A stretch of 29,886 nt of DNA from Priapulus caudatus (GCF_000485595.1 NW_014577216.1:406509-436394), one strand, 5' to 3'. Positions 1 to 10,080 are shown, counted from the stretch's first letter. The notes: a model not told the origin generated them from the letters alone. Numbers and translations: made by a program.

Positions 1-140
1 CACGTTATCAGATTACAAAATACTAACAATTGTAACTCGATTACAAAATCTAAACAAAGTACTCGATTACAAATTCTAACGACGCACCGCTGATTCAAAT
101 CAGCAATGTACTCGATTACAAAATCTAACAAGTCGCGATT
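1..140. repeat. Degenerate 24-bp minisatellite, left block
   Basis: Repeated copies of a unit close to gtactcgattacaaatctaac are visible but interrupted and diverged, for example around 20-55, 60-85, 108-132 and 137-150. The same unit forms a much cleaner array at 2318-2689. The block runs off the left edge of the window. Confidence 0.75.
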
Positions 141-157
141 ACAAATGCTACACGACC

Positions 158-270
158 AGGGCGTAGATAGCGGGGCATGGGGGGATTGCATCCGCCCACC
201 TTATTGAACGTGCGCGGGCTAGCGGTGTACAATCACTCCCCCCCCCCTACTTGTCAGCGGAGGGAAAATG
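158..270. repeat. GC-rich dispersed repeat, copy 1
   Basis: This segment (agggcgtagatagcgggg, then G-run, then cccaccttattga) is closely mirrored by 494-575 (aggggcgatagactagcg, G-run, then cccacacttattga). The paired copies and the AGGGGCG start suggest a dispersed non-autonomous mobile element. No duplication of the target is clear. Confidence 0.5.
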
Positions 271-493
271 GGGATTCAAGATTTTTTGGGAGGACCCGGC
301 ACGATACCCACGCCTGTTTCTACCACGCGCTCAGTCCTTGAAAACTGCATTGGGCGCACTCTCGAGCGTGAACAGACTTGACAGCCCCACTTCAAAATCG
401 TTCCGCGGTGCCTGTATAGAGTACTGATACTGCTAACAAAGATTATGATTATGAATATTTGTATGCATATCAAAAGTCAAATTTGAGTCATCT

Positions 494-575
494 GACAGGG
501 GCGATAGACTAGCGGGGGATGGGGTATATCCCCCCACACTTATTGAGGTGGGTGGCTTTCATCCCCCTTACTTTA
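494..575. repeat. GC-rich dispersed repeat, copy 2
   Basis: Second copy of the segment at 158-270, sharing the AGGGGCG start, a TAGCGGGG block, a CCCC block and CTTATTGA. It is shorter and diverged. Family membership is inferred only from this internal similarity. Confidence 0.45.
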
Positions 576-1584
576 GGAAGAAAATAAGGAAAAAGTAATA
601 TCTTACAGACAATAAATACTGGATATTTATCTACAAATCGTCATCCGCTATTCATACTCTCCTAATGTATTATTACAGAAATGGAACGTGACATACATCT
701 ACTGTAAAATGGACTGTAACTCGGTTCCAAGTAAGAATGACATTATTTTACTGAACTCAGACGGACTATGGACGCATTGCCCATATGACGATTTTTTTTT
801 TTCAAAATCCCCGAGTCCTATATCAGCTGCTCACGGAAGTTAAATCCTTGCTTTATCTCAAAATCACGAATAGAGTCCTTGATGATCGAGCTCGATATTT
901 CTAGATTTAATCACTCGCTTGTCGGGGATTGTATTCGGTACCGAATTATTCAGAATCTATTATCTTCAACTTGTTATTTGTCAAAAGTGGCGGCGTGGTA
1001 ATCTGGGCGAAGCTTGTGTCAACGGCACTGGAGCGGATGTGAGTATATTCATTGTAGTAGTAAGGGCTTGCACAGTATGAAACTTTTAGATATCGCACTT
1101 TTTATGGCTTAATTTAAACCTGGTATTTTGGATTTTCTGTATTATTTTTGATCGCGCAAGTAAGGACGTCTCAGTTAGAAAATTACGTTTTTCCTACAAA
1201 ATTCTCAGGGCCGATATGTGCATGGATATTTAGATTCTATGGACCATACATCTTGCTCCCGGTTATACTTCTTTCCTGGACCCAGGTGTGCCCCCCTGAC
1301 CCCCTTACACCCACTATGAATGATATTACATTTTTAAGGTGAACGATTGCATTCATTTTCCTTTATAGTTTATTTTAATATAATATGCAGGAACCTACGT
1401 GCCTGGCTTGCAAGCCTTTGTCTTTACCCACACAATTCCATGACGGGAAATTGTGCCCTGTATGTACATACCTGGTGACCTGGCCTGGTATATAGTTCGT
1501 ATTTTATTACTTACTATTAGTACCAGCTTTAATGCCTGTAGCATCACACGTTCATATACGATCAACTGACCAGGGTTAGATACT
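576..1584. other. No gene recognised
   Basis: AT-rich non-coding sequence. The longest open frame here (1148-1342, plus strand, 64 codons) has no recognisable domain and no splice context. I see no structure beyond short homopolymers. Confidence 0.6.
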
Positions 1585-1589
1585 AACCA

Positions 1590-1830
1590 TTTTAGTTCAT
1601 TAGTCCACAGGACTAGTAAAAGAACAAATGTACTAGTCCTTCCAAGATTCTACTAGTCCTGCCGAAGGACTCTTACTAGGCGCAGAGCGACGAGCATTGT
1701 GATTTGCCAGGAGGTAGGTGGGGTAGGAGGGTGGAGCCCCCCTTCTGCTAGGGGGTACAGGGGGTCTCCCCCAGGGTACAAGGGGTGTCCCCCAGAAACG
1801 TTTTGCAAAAGACATTCAATTGTATAAAAT
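1590..1830. repeat. ACTAGTCC-rich and G/C-run repeat segment
   Basis: Several short ACTAGTCC or GGACTAGT motifs occur in 1600-1680. They are followed by alternating G-run and C-run blocks (ctagggggtacagggggtct, then ccccagggtacaaggggtgt) at 1740-1795. The G/C-run style resembles other short mobile repeats in the window. It lies just downstream, in transcription sense, of the transposase fragment at 1883-2273 and may be the end of the same or a neighbouring element. Confidence 0.4.
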
Positions 1831-1882
1831 ATACGTAACTTTGATATGGATCATAAGATTAAAATTTAAATTAAATTAAATT

Positions 1883-2273
1883 TTAATTCGAAAATAAAAT
1901 TTCGGCCTTCTTTGATGAGGAATTTGTGGATCCGTCACTTATCACAGCAAGGAATTTGGCCTCATTTATAGCTCCAAACTGTTCCCGGCGCCTTGTATCG
2001 GCTATCGCCGTAATGTACCTCTGGCAGGCCTTGTCGGTGAGGTAAGTGCTGCCGACATCTAACCCCTTGGCCTTGTCAAGCTGGCACAGCTTGACGTAAT
2101 CGGTGTAGGGCCTGCCGTTTTTTTCCAATAGCATGTGCATTTCTAATTAGGATATTCAGTTTTGCTATTGTGGCCTTGTTCATTAAAAATAGTGTTTTTG
2201 CCCCCACTGTTTCGTGAACAGGCAAGGCATGGTCCTTGCATTTCTTTTTGCTATGAGCTTTCTGTAACTCCAT
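1883..2273 (-). pseudogene. hAT-type transposase fragment (ZNF862/KIAA1586-like), frameshifted
   Basis: Two overlapping minus-strand frames read as one protein with a frameshift. The upstream frame (2273 to about 2130) reads KAHSKKKCKDHALPVHE followed by FLMNKATIAKLNILIRNAHA. The downstream frame (about 2130 to 1883) continues with NGRPYTDYVKLCQLD, then GLDVGSTYLTDKACQRYI, and ends near AVISDGSTNSSSKKAEI. The N-R-A-H-A then R-P-(F/Y)-T-D-Y arrangement and the ISDGSTD-like block are, from memory of the family, typical of hAT-derived proteins such as ZNF862-like and KIAA1586-like. The break falls in an A-run (ggaaaaaaacgg), a common site for indel frameshift. Only about 130 residues remain, against several hundred in intact members. 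There is an in-frame stop four codons upstream of the first Met, and no terminal inverted repeats could be assigned. It is most likely a dead transposon remnant. Family assignment is from recognition, not a search. Confidence 0.65.
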
Positions 2274-2317
2274 AAATAGTTTTTACTTTTTTAACCCCTA
2301 TTCACGTGCTATCTAAT

Positions 2318-2689
2318 AATGTACTCAATTACAAATCGAAAAATGTACTCGATTACAAATCTAACAACGTACTCGATTACAAATCTAACAATCGATTACA
2401 AATCTAACAATGTACTCGATTACAATTGAAATCTAACGACGTACCCGATTACAAATCTAACAATGTACTCGATTACAAATCTAACAACGTACCCGATTAC
2501 AAATCTAATGAGTCAACGACGTACTCCATTACAAATCTAACGATGTACTCGATTACAAATCTAACGACGTACCCGATTACAAATCTAACGATGTACTCGA
2601 TTACAAATCTAACAACGTACCCGATTACAAATCTAACAATGTACTCGATTACAAATCTAACAACGTCCTCGATTACCAACAGAACCATC
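2318..2689. repeat. 24-bp minisatellite, main array
   Basis: About 14 tandem copies of a 24-bp unit (aatgtactcgattacaaat then ctaac) run to within about 25 bp of the exon 1 splice donor at 2712. Units alternate between gtactcg and gtacccg variants, giving a partial 48-bp higher-order period. One unit is interrupted by a short insertion near 2505-2520. Because 24 is divisible by three, the array makes long open frames on both strands that are not genes. Confidence 0.9.
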
Positions 2690-2712
2690 ATTCTCCAGCC
2701 AGCTTCTCTTAC

Positions 2713-3040
2713 CGATCATGAACACGGTGGCCATCTGCACGGATCCGATCCACGCGATTGTGCCGCGACCAGCGTCGAAGTAGTCGTGGAGTTCAAGGAA
2801 CAGCACCGGGAATGCGTTCATCACGTAGAACATGAAGAACAACTGTATGATGACAGAAGTGAGGATGGCCCACGCGTAGCCTCCGTCAACATCGCCACGG
2901 CGACCAGCGTAGGACACGATGCTCTCGCCTGCTTTGAGCGCCACCTTCTCTGGAGACGTTGTGTCGTGCTGGACGTCATTTACAGCAAGCGGCTGCTTCT
3001 CCTTCGGCGGCTCGGCTGACGCTGGCGCGCTGTCCGCCAT
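2713..3040 (-). CDS. SLC16-like transporter, exon 1 of a second (paralogous) gene
   Basis: The ATG at 3040-3038 opens a frame of 109 codons plus one base, ending at donor CG|GTAAGA (intron starts at 2712). It matches exon 1 of the complete gene at 11151-15874 in every landmark: start MADxAPASAExP, a variable acidic and charged tail of about 50 residues, signature D52-G-G-Y-A-W57 opening the first membrane helix, then FPVLFLELHDYFD, GRGTIAWIGS and FMIG. The donor context and split phase (phase 1) are the same, and both start codons follow the leader ATAAAACAAG. DGGYAW is the SLC16 (MCT) N-terminal signature. No exon 2 is found between 2712 and position 1, where the DNA is minisatellite, a hAT fragment and repeats. 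The gene therefore either continues past the left edge or is a truncated duplicate. The reading frame is intact and the exon is GC-richer than its surroundings, which favours a live gene. Substrate unknown. Confidence 0.85.
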
Positions 3041-3082
3041 CTTGTTTTATCTACCCCGAGACGATCACTGGTGAAAAGACAA

Positions 3083-3118
3083 ATATATATATATATATAC
3101 CCTGTATATATATATATG
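3083..3118. repeat. (TA)n microsatellite pair
   Basis: Two TA dinucleotide runs separated by ccctg, forming a near-palindrome just upstream of the paralogous exon 1, on its 5' side. Confidence 0.85.
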
Positions 3119-3235
3119 AAAACTCGAAGAATAACACTTAGGTTCTGTCTCGGTTTATTCCTCCAAATCCCAATCGGGTACAAAAAGAAGAAAACCAACC
3201 AACCCTGTAACACACAGAAGGGTCACATTACTGAT

Positions 3236-3331
3236 ATGCTGGCAAAAGTATTGCTTTAAGCATAAGAGTCAACACATAACGTAGTTATGATCCTGGAATG
3301 CTGGCAAAAGTATCGCTTTAGCAAAAGAGTA
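3236..3331. repeat. Short direct duplication
   Basis: tgctggcaaaagtattgc followed by tttaagcataagagt is repeated about 63 bp later as tgctggcaaaagtatcgc followed by tttagcaaaagagt. It looks like a diverged two-copy tandem duplication in the upstream flank of the paralogous exon. Confidence 0.7.
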
Positions 3332-4040
3332 AAACTACATTCATATGTCGCCATTTGTATACTCATTTTGAATACAAACAAACAATAAAGAATATGGAAC
3401 TTACAATACGGAAATTACATATTATATACAGTCACAATGAATCAGGCATTTAGTTGTTTGAAAGGAATTAAGCGGTTTCCAGAACACATTACTAGAATAT
3501 TACTGACTGACCTAATTGTACTGTACATGTACATAAGTGTATGCGTGCATGAGAATACAATTACACATAAGATTTTAACATGTCACTTTGCGATAATATC
3601 AAGAGTACATCATTATTTACTTAATACCATAAGTATAACATTGACAAGACTAACAGTACAGGTGCAATATTTGTGTCACTCCGAACTCACCCCCGACTGC
3701 GACTTCCTGAAGAAGTAGCGTCACCTCTATATGCCTCAATCAGTCAACGCCCTCTTACTAGTCCTCTGATTTGTAACTCTAAACAACACAAAGCGCCAAC
3801 TTAGATCCTGCTCCGCCTAACAATGTACACAGCAAATACGTACTCGTTTGAATCCTCTGACATGACGTAGTAACGCAACTACTTCACAAGTTTACAATCG
3901 CAGTTGCTGGCGCACAACAATGTCTAAACGTTTGATCAACACACACATACAAGATCATAATCAAGTGTAAAACATTCGCATACTAAAAATACAGCTTCAG
4001 TTCGACCTTTCAGATCTGCATAAATGGATGTCACCTGCGC
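3332..4040. other. No gene recognised
   Basis: AT-rich intergenic sequence. The longest open frame (3437-3718, plus, 93 codons) has no recognisable domain. No repeat structure was seen. Confidence 0.55.
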
Positions 4041-5113
4041 GCACCCGTGTGCACAGGCACTTGAAGCGTTTCAATAAAATATATATGCAGGGGTCGTGTG
4101 CTGTGCACGGCGACAGTTAAATATATAGCAGGTAAGAAAGCGTGCGCCAGAAATTCGCTCGACGCTCGCTGCATTTCACATGATTACAACACAAATACTC
4201 AACCTTCCGACTCCATCTTTGCTGCTAATTGAAGAACAGTGTTCACTTGTTGTAAAAATATTATGTCTCAGTTCGAAACAGAGCTGTGTCACGCAAAATC
4301 ACGAATGAAATCATGAAATTCTCGAAAGATCGCTAGCACTGCGCACTTGATGTTAATGAATTTCGGAATGTGGAGACCCCTACCGGCCGTATTGGTTGTA
4401 GCCGTTGGAGCCGTCTATGATATATATAGCAACGCCCCACTGGCGGCTTTGACGGGGCTCACATGGGGAAAAATGCTATCCCCCGGGCGTAGAGGGACAG
4501 TACCGCAACGTGGCATCACTAGTGTTACTGTTAGGGTTTGGGTTAGGGTTAGGGTTTTTGCATCATGATATCTGTCCCCACACCATAGATTAATTTTTGT
4601 GGATGACACCCCTATATATAGAGATCCGATATATAGATATTTAGTGTTATGGTTACTGTTAAGTTTTGAAGTATACGTCAACTGTATCACGTAACCGACC
4701 CTCCACGCCCGGGGGATAGCAACACCCCTCACATGGGAGGCGGAAAGCAGCGTTGCTGTTTCCCAAAATGCAGTGCGCCGCCTTTAGCAATGTACTTAAG
4801 TTCATTAACATCACGTGCGCAGTGCTAGCGATCGCGAGAATTTCATGATCTCATTCGTGATTTTGCGTGACACAGCTCTGTTTCGAACTGAGACATAATA
4901 TTTCTACAACAAGTGAACACTGTTCTTCAATTAGCAGCAAAGATCGAGTCGGAAAGTTGAGTATTTGTGTTGTAATCATGTGAACTGCATCGAGCGCCAA
5001 GCGAATTTCTGGTGCACGCTTTCTTACCTGCTATATATTTAACTGTCACCGTGCACAGCACACGACCCCTGCGTATATTTTATTGAAACGCTTCCCAGTG
5101 CCTGTGCCCGTGT
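4041..5113. mobile_element. Foldback / long terminal inverted repeat element (about 1.07 kb)
   Basis: The left arm 4041-4360 and right arm 4801-5113 are reverse complements over about 315 bp with few differences by eye (roughly 90% or better). Landmarks in both arms are cgtttcaataaaat, ggtcgtgtgctgtgcac, atatatagcaggtaagaaag, gcgtg, ctaattgaagaacagtg, gtctcagttcgaaacagag, ctgtgtcacgcaaaatc and ctagcactgcgcac. The 440-bp interior has no coding potential. It carries a telomere-like tract at 4530-4559 and a nested inverted pair (gctatcccccgggcg near 4476 and cgcccgggggatagc near 4708). Outer ends are blurred and I could not fix a target-site duplication. No transposase is encoded, so it is non-autonomous. 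Confidence 0.85.
4530..4559 (+). repeat. Telomere-like TTAGGG tract inside foldback element
   Basis: Imperfect gttagg(g/gttt) units: gttagggtttgggttaggg then ttagggttttt. It lies in the single-copy interior of the foldback element. Confidence 0.85.
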
Positions 5114-6515
5114 GCTCGGGTGGCTAGCCGAAAACTATTGATTAAAACGAGCACTTAAAATTACCGACTCTGTCCCACTTCACTCCTATTATGTTTGCAC
5201 ATCACTAGTTCACTTGATACAGTAACATTTCCTCACCTTAACTCCTATTTATGGAGTAATTCTGTGACTTTGGCAGAGCGAGATTCAAGCAACCGAATTA
5301 CCACACGCCATTACCAGGAAGAGGAAGTCTACAAGGCAGCGTGACCCGAAGTCTCCCGAACTATGCAAACAATGATTCAAAAATTCACTGCGTTGCATAA
5401 AACTACAATAGTACATCGCAACAGTAATTTATGGTTGATAAAATAAGAATCCAACACTTTAGAAAGAAAAATCAACGCTAACCTTGCGTTATAAGCTTAG
5501 CCCACGTGTAACTTCGTACATTTCCGTCAAACAGAGCCTACTTGTTTGATACTACCGTGTCGCCAACTGGTGTACAGTTACTGCCCGTTTCATATATATA
5601 TATATACGGATAGCAGGGTTTCTTCTGAGGGAAAATTAGACAAAAGAGGTTATGGCCAGTTTGGTAAAAAAAACGCGATGGATTGATTGAAAGGCATGCC
5701 GTAGGCACACATGCGGACCACAAGGCAGACCCCGTGTCACATGACTCAATAAACGCACATGGCAATCTAAATATGCCAGAAGCACGTAGTGATAGATCTA
5801 TTTATTTATTTTATATTACCCCGTACCCAGGGTATGTTCTGGCAGTACCCTGGGGAACATAGACCCTATGAGCCACCCTGCGTGATATCAATACAGCATA
5901 TCCCGTGGCTCCTTGGAGCACGTACAAAAGATGGTGCAACTCTGCCCTGCCTAATAAAAGTCTTTCAACATCACTCGTTCACTTCAGTCTTTATGCATGT
6001 TCACGGTGTGTAACCAGATTCAGATTCCTTGAGCCTGAGATTGGGGTCATTACTACTAGCACCCCTTCTCCACGGATATGTTGCCGGCATAACAAAGGCA
6101 ACAAACGGGTTTTTTCGAGACACCTACGCAAGTCTAATTCTGAGATGATCCGTGAATTGTTACATAATTTTAAGGCAACTGATATTGATAAAAGTGACTG
6201 CATGAAAAAGAACACCCACTGATGTGCCAAACTCAAACCATGAGGCAAATAAATTGTGTCTGGGGGGGGGGGGACATATGCCCCAGCACTACCCGGCACT
6301 CTTGTACAATATTTGCACAATCAGTAACTCAACATATCTTTGCTATTCTAGGAAGTAATATCAATACAGTGGACGCGCCTTGCCTGTGACTCACAACCAC
6401 CATTTTTAACAGTGCCAAAGTAAACACATAGAATACAGAGTAAATACAGTACTCAGATAGAGGAGAACTACACATAATAAACTCTCAATGTGAAAACACT
6501 CGCAATGTGTTAAAG
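5114..6515. other. No gene recognised
   Basis: Intergenic, AT-rich, with a short (TA)n at 5592-5606 and a G-run at 6261-6271. Open frames up to about 109 codons occur on both strands without recognisable domains or splice-consistent partners. Confidence 0.55.
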
Positions 6516-6521
6516 CCCCGA

Positions 6522-6578
6522 ACACACTAGGCGATTTTCACCGGCGATTGAGTCACCCCACTCAATCGCCTAGTGTGT
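6522..6578. repeat. Imperfect hairpin with alternative pairings
   Basis: acacactaggcgatt (6522-6536) pairs perfectly with aatcgcctagtgtgt (6564-6578). Inside it, ggcgattgagt (6543-6553) pairs with actcaatcgcc (6560-6570), which overlaps the outer right arm, so two exclusive folds are possible. The style suggests the end of a short DNA element, but I did not find the opposite end. Confidence 0.7.
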
Positions 6579-7200
6579 CCAGTGACTCGCCGCCGATTTT
6601 CGAGTCGGGCAACAAAGTGCGGAAGATACGGCATTTCTCACCAGCCAATGAAATCATCGCTGTCCGGTGCGGTTCAATGCAAGATTGCCAGTTTTGTTTG
6701 TAGCGAAGTTTGCGTGATTTTTATGTCGTGATGTTTTAAGTGACTAAGTGTTTAATGACAAGTGTTTTGTAATGTAGGTAAGATGTTAATAAAGCGACGG
6801 CTTTAGGTATTTCTTTGATTTTCTATGTAACACGGCCGTAAATAGTGAAAAGGTTGTCGTGCATTTTGCACAACAAAATTCACAGGTTTTGTCTATGGAT
6901 TTTTTTAAAATAACATCAGAATATAAAATTTTTTAGGGCACAATTTATTGGTCTAAGCACGGGCGTGCGTAGCCACAAGTTCCCTTCTCGCTTAACACTA
7001 CGTTGGCGAGAGGTTCCTACGACGTTCCTACACGTTCCTACGACCTGTACCAGTCGTAGAGCCTGGTCGGTTTAGGGCGTGCGGTGTACTTGTGTGTTGC
7101 AGATGAGCATTTGACTGGCATTTACAGGTGATTATAGGCAAAATAGAGTAGAGAAACATTAAGAATTTGGTAGTAAATACATTTCGTGTTTATTTACCAT
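6579..7200. other. No gene recognised
   Basis: Non-coding. There is a short direct repetition of acgttcctacgac around 7018-7045. Nothing else supportable. Confidence 0.55.
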
Positions 7201-7217
7201 TATTTTTTTCGACTTGG

Positions 7218-7970
7218 ATATTCGTCCGAGCATCGGACACCTGTTCGTGTGCACTATTCGTCAGAGCAGTTGTTGCGCATGCGCTGTTCATGTTGCATGC
7301 CGCAGGCGCACGGCACGAGTGCCGTAGGTAGGAAGTGTGAAGGGTGGGTCTGGGGGGTATCCCCCCAGACAATTTTTAAATCTAGACGGTCTAAAATGCT
7401 ATTTACCTTTAAGATTTTTGGTTATTTTATGCCCTTTAGGCTTGGGCCCGTAGCATTTTGCTACGGCAGCCCTACGCTACGGCTGTGACGCCCCTGCATA
7501 CATGGCTTATTACATGCGTTGCGTATATGGTTATACACCATAGATAGTGTTTGGTACTATCACTCGCGTATATATACGAAACCGAGCGTAGAATAACAGA
7601 ACCGAGCGTAGAATAACAGAACAGTCGGTTTATAGTTCGTGTTAGGGTTAGATAGTAATAATTAGTATGCGTTGTTAGGTAGTAGGTAGCTCTAGTACTA
7701 TAGCCGCTTACATTAACTGCCGCTGGCCACTTTGTACGGCCGCTGGCCGCTGGCCACTGGCCGCGGCACCACTGGGCGCGGCCGCGGCACTGGCCACTGG
7801 CCACTGCCGCTGGCCACTGGCACTTGTACGGCCGCTGGCCACTTTTTACATTAACGGCCAGCGGCAGTTAATGTAAGCGGCTATAGTACTAGAGCTAGGT
7901 AGTAGGATGCGCAACAACTGCTCGGACGAATAGCGCATACGAACAGGTGTCCGATGCTCGGACGAATATA
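7218..7970. mobile_element. Inverted-repeat element (about 0.75 kb), non-autonomous
   Basis: The left arm 7218-7280 (atattcgtccgagcatcgg, acacctgttcgt, then gagcagttgttgcgcat) is the reverse complement of 7907-7970 with about four mismatches over about 62 bp. A 9-bp tattttttt occurs on both sides (7201-7209 and 7969-7977) but is too low in complexity to accept as a target duplication. The interior contains a GC-rich block (7340-7480), TTAGGGTTAG at 7643-7652 and a second, nested inverted-repeat element at 7687-7896. There is no coding capacity. Confidence 0.8.
7687..7896. mobile_element. Nested foldback element with 41-bp perfect arms and 10-bp direct repeats
   Basis: Arms 7688-7728 (agctctagtactatagccgc onward) and 7856-7896 are perfect reverse complements over 41 bp. 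The core 7729-7855 is a GC-rich mosaic of ggccactggcc, ggccgctggcc and gcggccgcggc motifs. The element is bounded by the direct repeat aggtagtagg at 7677-7686 and 7897-7906, as expected of a target-site duplication. A 9-11 bp duplication is typical of Mutator-like elements, but without a transposase this remains an inference. Confidence 0.8.
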
Positions 7971-7979
7971 TTTTTTTAT

Positions 7980-8500
7980 TGAGACGTTCCAAGTGCCAGC
8001 GACCGCTCTATGCTACTCTACAAATTAGTACAATCCTTCGCTACGCCGGTGTCGTAATGAATTGTGCCACTCACCCATCATTCAACGATTCATCATAATA
8101 ACTACAAAAATGCCTACCTATTTGAATTTCATGTATTTATTAAACGTTGAACGTTATCCTAGACTGAACGAGTCCGACATCCTCAAGTTCACGAATCTTA
8201 ATTTAGAACGATTTAGAAATGAATTTTCGCAGTAGCGAAACCTCAGCAGTACATCGCCAAATCATAGCAAGTACACGAGGCCCAAGTACACATAACCTCG
8301 TATAGATGGCAGCCAACTAGCTCGCATATAAGAAAATAATAATATTACAATATAAAGAATTGTACTGTGGTACAGTCAACACTGAGCATTACAAACTGAT
8401 ACCAGCGCCACCTACCGGCCAATATTCATATTACGAGGGCTGCTTTGGAGAATCTGAGAGCAATGTATACATCAATACATACATTATGTATATAATCTAT
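7980..8500. other. No gene recognised
   Basis: Unremarkable non-coding DNA with no repeat structure that I could see. Confidence 0.5.
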
Positions 8501-8525
8501 ATTATGTACTCTTGATATACATGAA

Positions 8526-8568
8526 ATCAGGGGTGAATAATGAAAAATTGTCATTATTCACCCCTGAT
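8526..8568. repeat. Short hairpin, TCAGG-GTGAATAAT family
   Basis: Perfect 18-bp arms atcaggggtgaataatga (8526-8543) and tcattattcacccctgat (8551-8568) around a 7-base loop. The arm resembles hairpin arms at 26223-26266 and 26955-27018. Confidence 0.85.
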
Positions 8569-8652
8569 ACAATACAAACAATGTACATACTATTCTCACG
8601 AGTGAATAAAAACACATTTTTAAGATATCACGTACTACTACACACCTGCAGT

Positions 8653-8858
8653 CAGGGGCAGATCCAGAAGGTTTGGGTCACCAGTTTCCATAGTTCTAGT
8701 CACAGCTAGGGGGGTCCGGGGGCATGCCCCCCGGGCATTTTAAAATTTTTTTTGCTATATTTGGTGCACTCTGGTGAATTTTGAGGGTCAATTCTGAAGA
8801 TACCCAGCCTGTGACCGGTTTCTGGAAACCGGTGCAAACCGGCCTAAATCCGCACCTG
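8653..8858. mobile_element. Short non-autonomous DNA element with 5-bp target duplication
   Basis: The element begins CAGGGGCAGATCCAG and ends TAAATCCGCACCTG, an imperfect inverted repeat of about 14 bp. It is flanked by GCAGT on both sides (8648-8652 and 8859-8863). It is 206 bp long with a GC-rich palindrome (gggggcatgcccccc) inside and no open frame. The CAGGGGC end matches the element at 27768-27958, which also has a 5-bp flanking repeat. Confidence 0.7.
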
Positions 8859-9683
8859 GCAGTTGCGGTATCACTGATCGAGTTCACTACTGAGTAATAA
8901 TAGAACACAAGCAGCAACTGTATCAAGTTGCATGTATAAAAAAAAATTTCGCAACTCCAAACGTAAAACCCAGTAAATAATGTAAACAATAACATCGATC
9001 AAAGCTTCCGAAAAATATGAGATTCGTCTAATTCACGTGTTTCTCTCACTTCCCCTTGCAATGACATGATTTTCTCTTATCTCTCAATCAATCACCTCTG
9101 GTCATTATTATTATCACATAAGCTAGTGTTGGTGCCATAGAGCGTGAGTGGTCAGCTGTCGATCCACCCCGCCGTTGCTGTTACTGCCACTTCCCAACAC
9201 TACTCCATAGCTATTGTTACCACCACTGCCCGATGTTGCTACTATGCTAATGCTGCAACAACTCTTGCTGCTCCTCAAGTTAAAAAAAAAATATATTTAC
9301 ACGTTACATCATAGGGTAACATACAAATCAAGCATGATCACGTACAATAGGTTAGTGAATCCAAATCAGAAAGATCATGGAATAATGTTACCAGACCTTA
9401 TTTTAATCAAATAAGTTTAATTATCAAAAATATTTCCTGGAGTGACAGCTGACATAGTTGCAGTGGTTAAGTTGCATTGCTATTTTGGTCAGAGCTGTCA
9501 CAAGGTGGCAGTGCCAGTAGCTAGGTAAGAAACTAACCAACTGTTGTTGGTGCCTGCATATGGCTGCATGGTCACCAATAACCACATATGTCACTGAACC
9601 AGCTGTGGCAAATATTTTTGGAAAAAAAAGATCGAAGAGGAAGCTAGCCCTGCCAACATGAGCAGAGAGCATCTATTCGTAAA

Positions 9684-9988
9684 ATTATCTTACATTTACG
9701 ATAACAACCTCTCAGGAAGCACATATGCCAAATGCGTTCAATGACACGCCACTACTAACACTGATATCCACGAGACATTAGATTCTCCAGACAAATTTCA
9801 CCTAGCTACTGCCACCTGGTGACAGCTCAAGCAAACAATCGGTCACCATTAAGCTGTTGAAAGTGTCGCTCCAGTGAATATTATAAATTTATCAGTAAAA
9901 TAAACCATATATATATATATATGTGTGTATATATATGAATCACACTGGTTAGTAATAAGAAAGATCCTATGAAAGAATATATATATAC
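9684..9988. repeat. Duplicated block, copy 1 (left of assembly gap)
   Basis: 305 bp nearly identical to 10375-10662. Landmarks are attatcttacatttacg, gccaaatgcgttcaatg and the (TA)n run. Copy 1 has 17 extra bases near 9830-9850. After 9988 the copies diverge completely. Confidence 0.95.
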
Positions 9989-10004
9989 TAGGGGTGAGTA
10001 TTGC

Positions 10005-10080
10005 GACCAAAAACTGTATTGCAATATATTGCAATACGACAAAACCGTATTGCAATATTTTCCAATACGTATTGGGAAGT
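10005..10080. repeat. GTATTGCAATA repeat cluster
   Basis: Repeated palindromic ATTGCAAT and GTATTG motifs (ctgtattgcaatatattgc, then cgtattgcaatatt and caatacgtattgg). The cluster sits in sequence present beside copy 1 of the duplication but not beside copy 2, so it may belong to an inserted element. Confidence 0.6.

Noticed and set aside
2426-3019. 197-codon plus-strand frame with an ITNLTTYP repeat, and the antisense 2497-2691 frame
   Set aside because: The repeats come from the 24-bp minisatellite, whose unit is a multiple of three without stops. The rest is antisense to the transporter exon 1.
1-3040. CRISPR-like reading of the regularly spaced 24-bp repeats
   Set aside because: The units are directly adjacent without unique spacers, and the context is a eukaryotic genome; this is a minisatellite.
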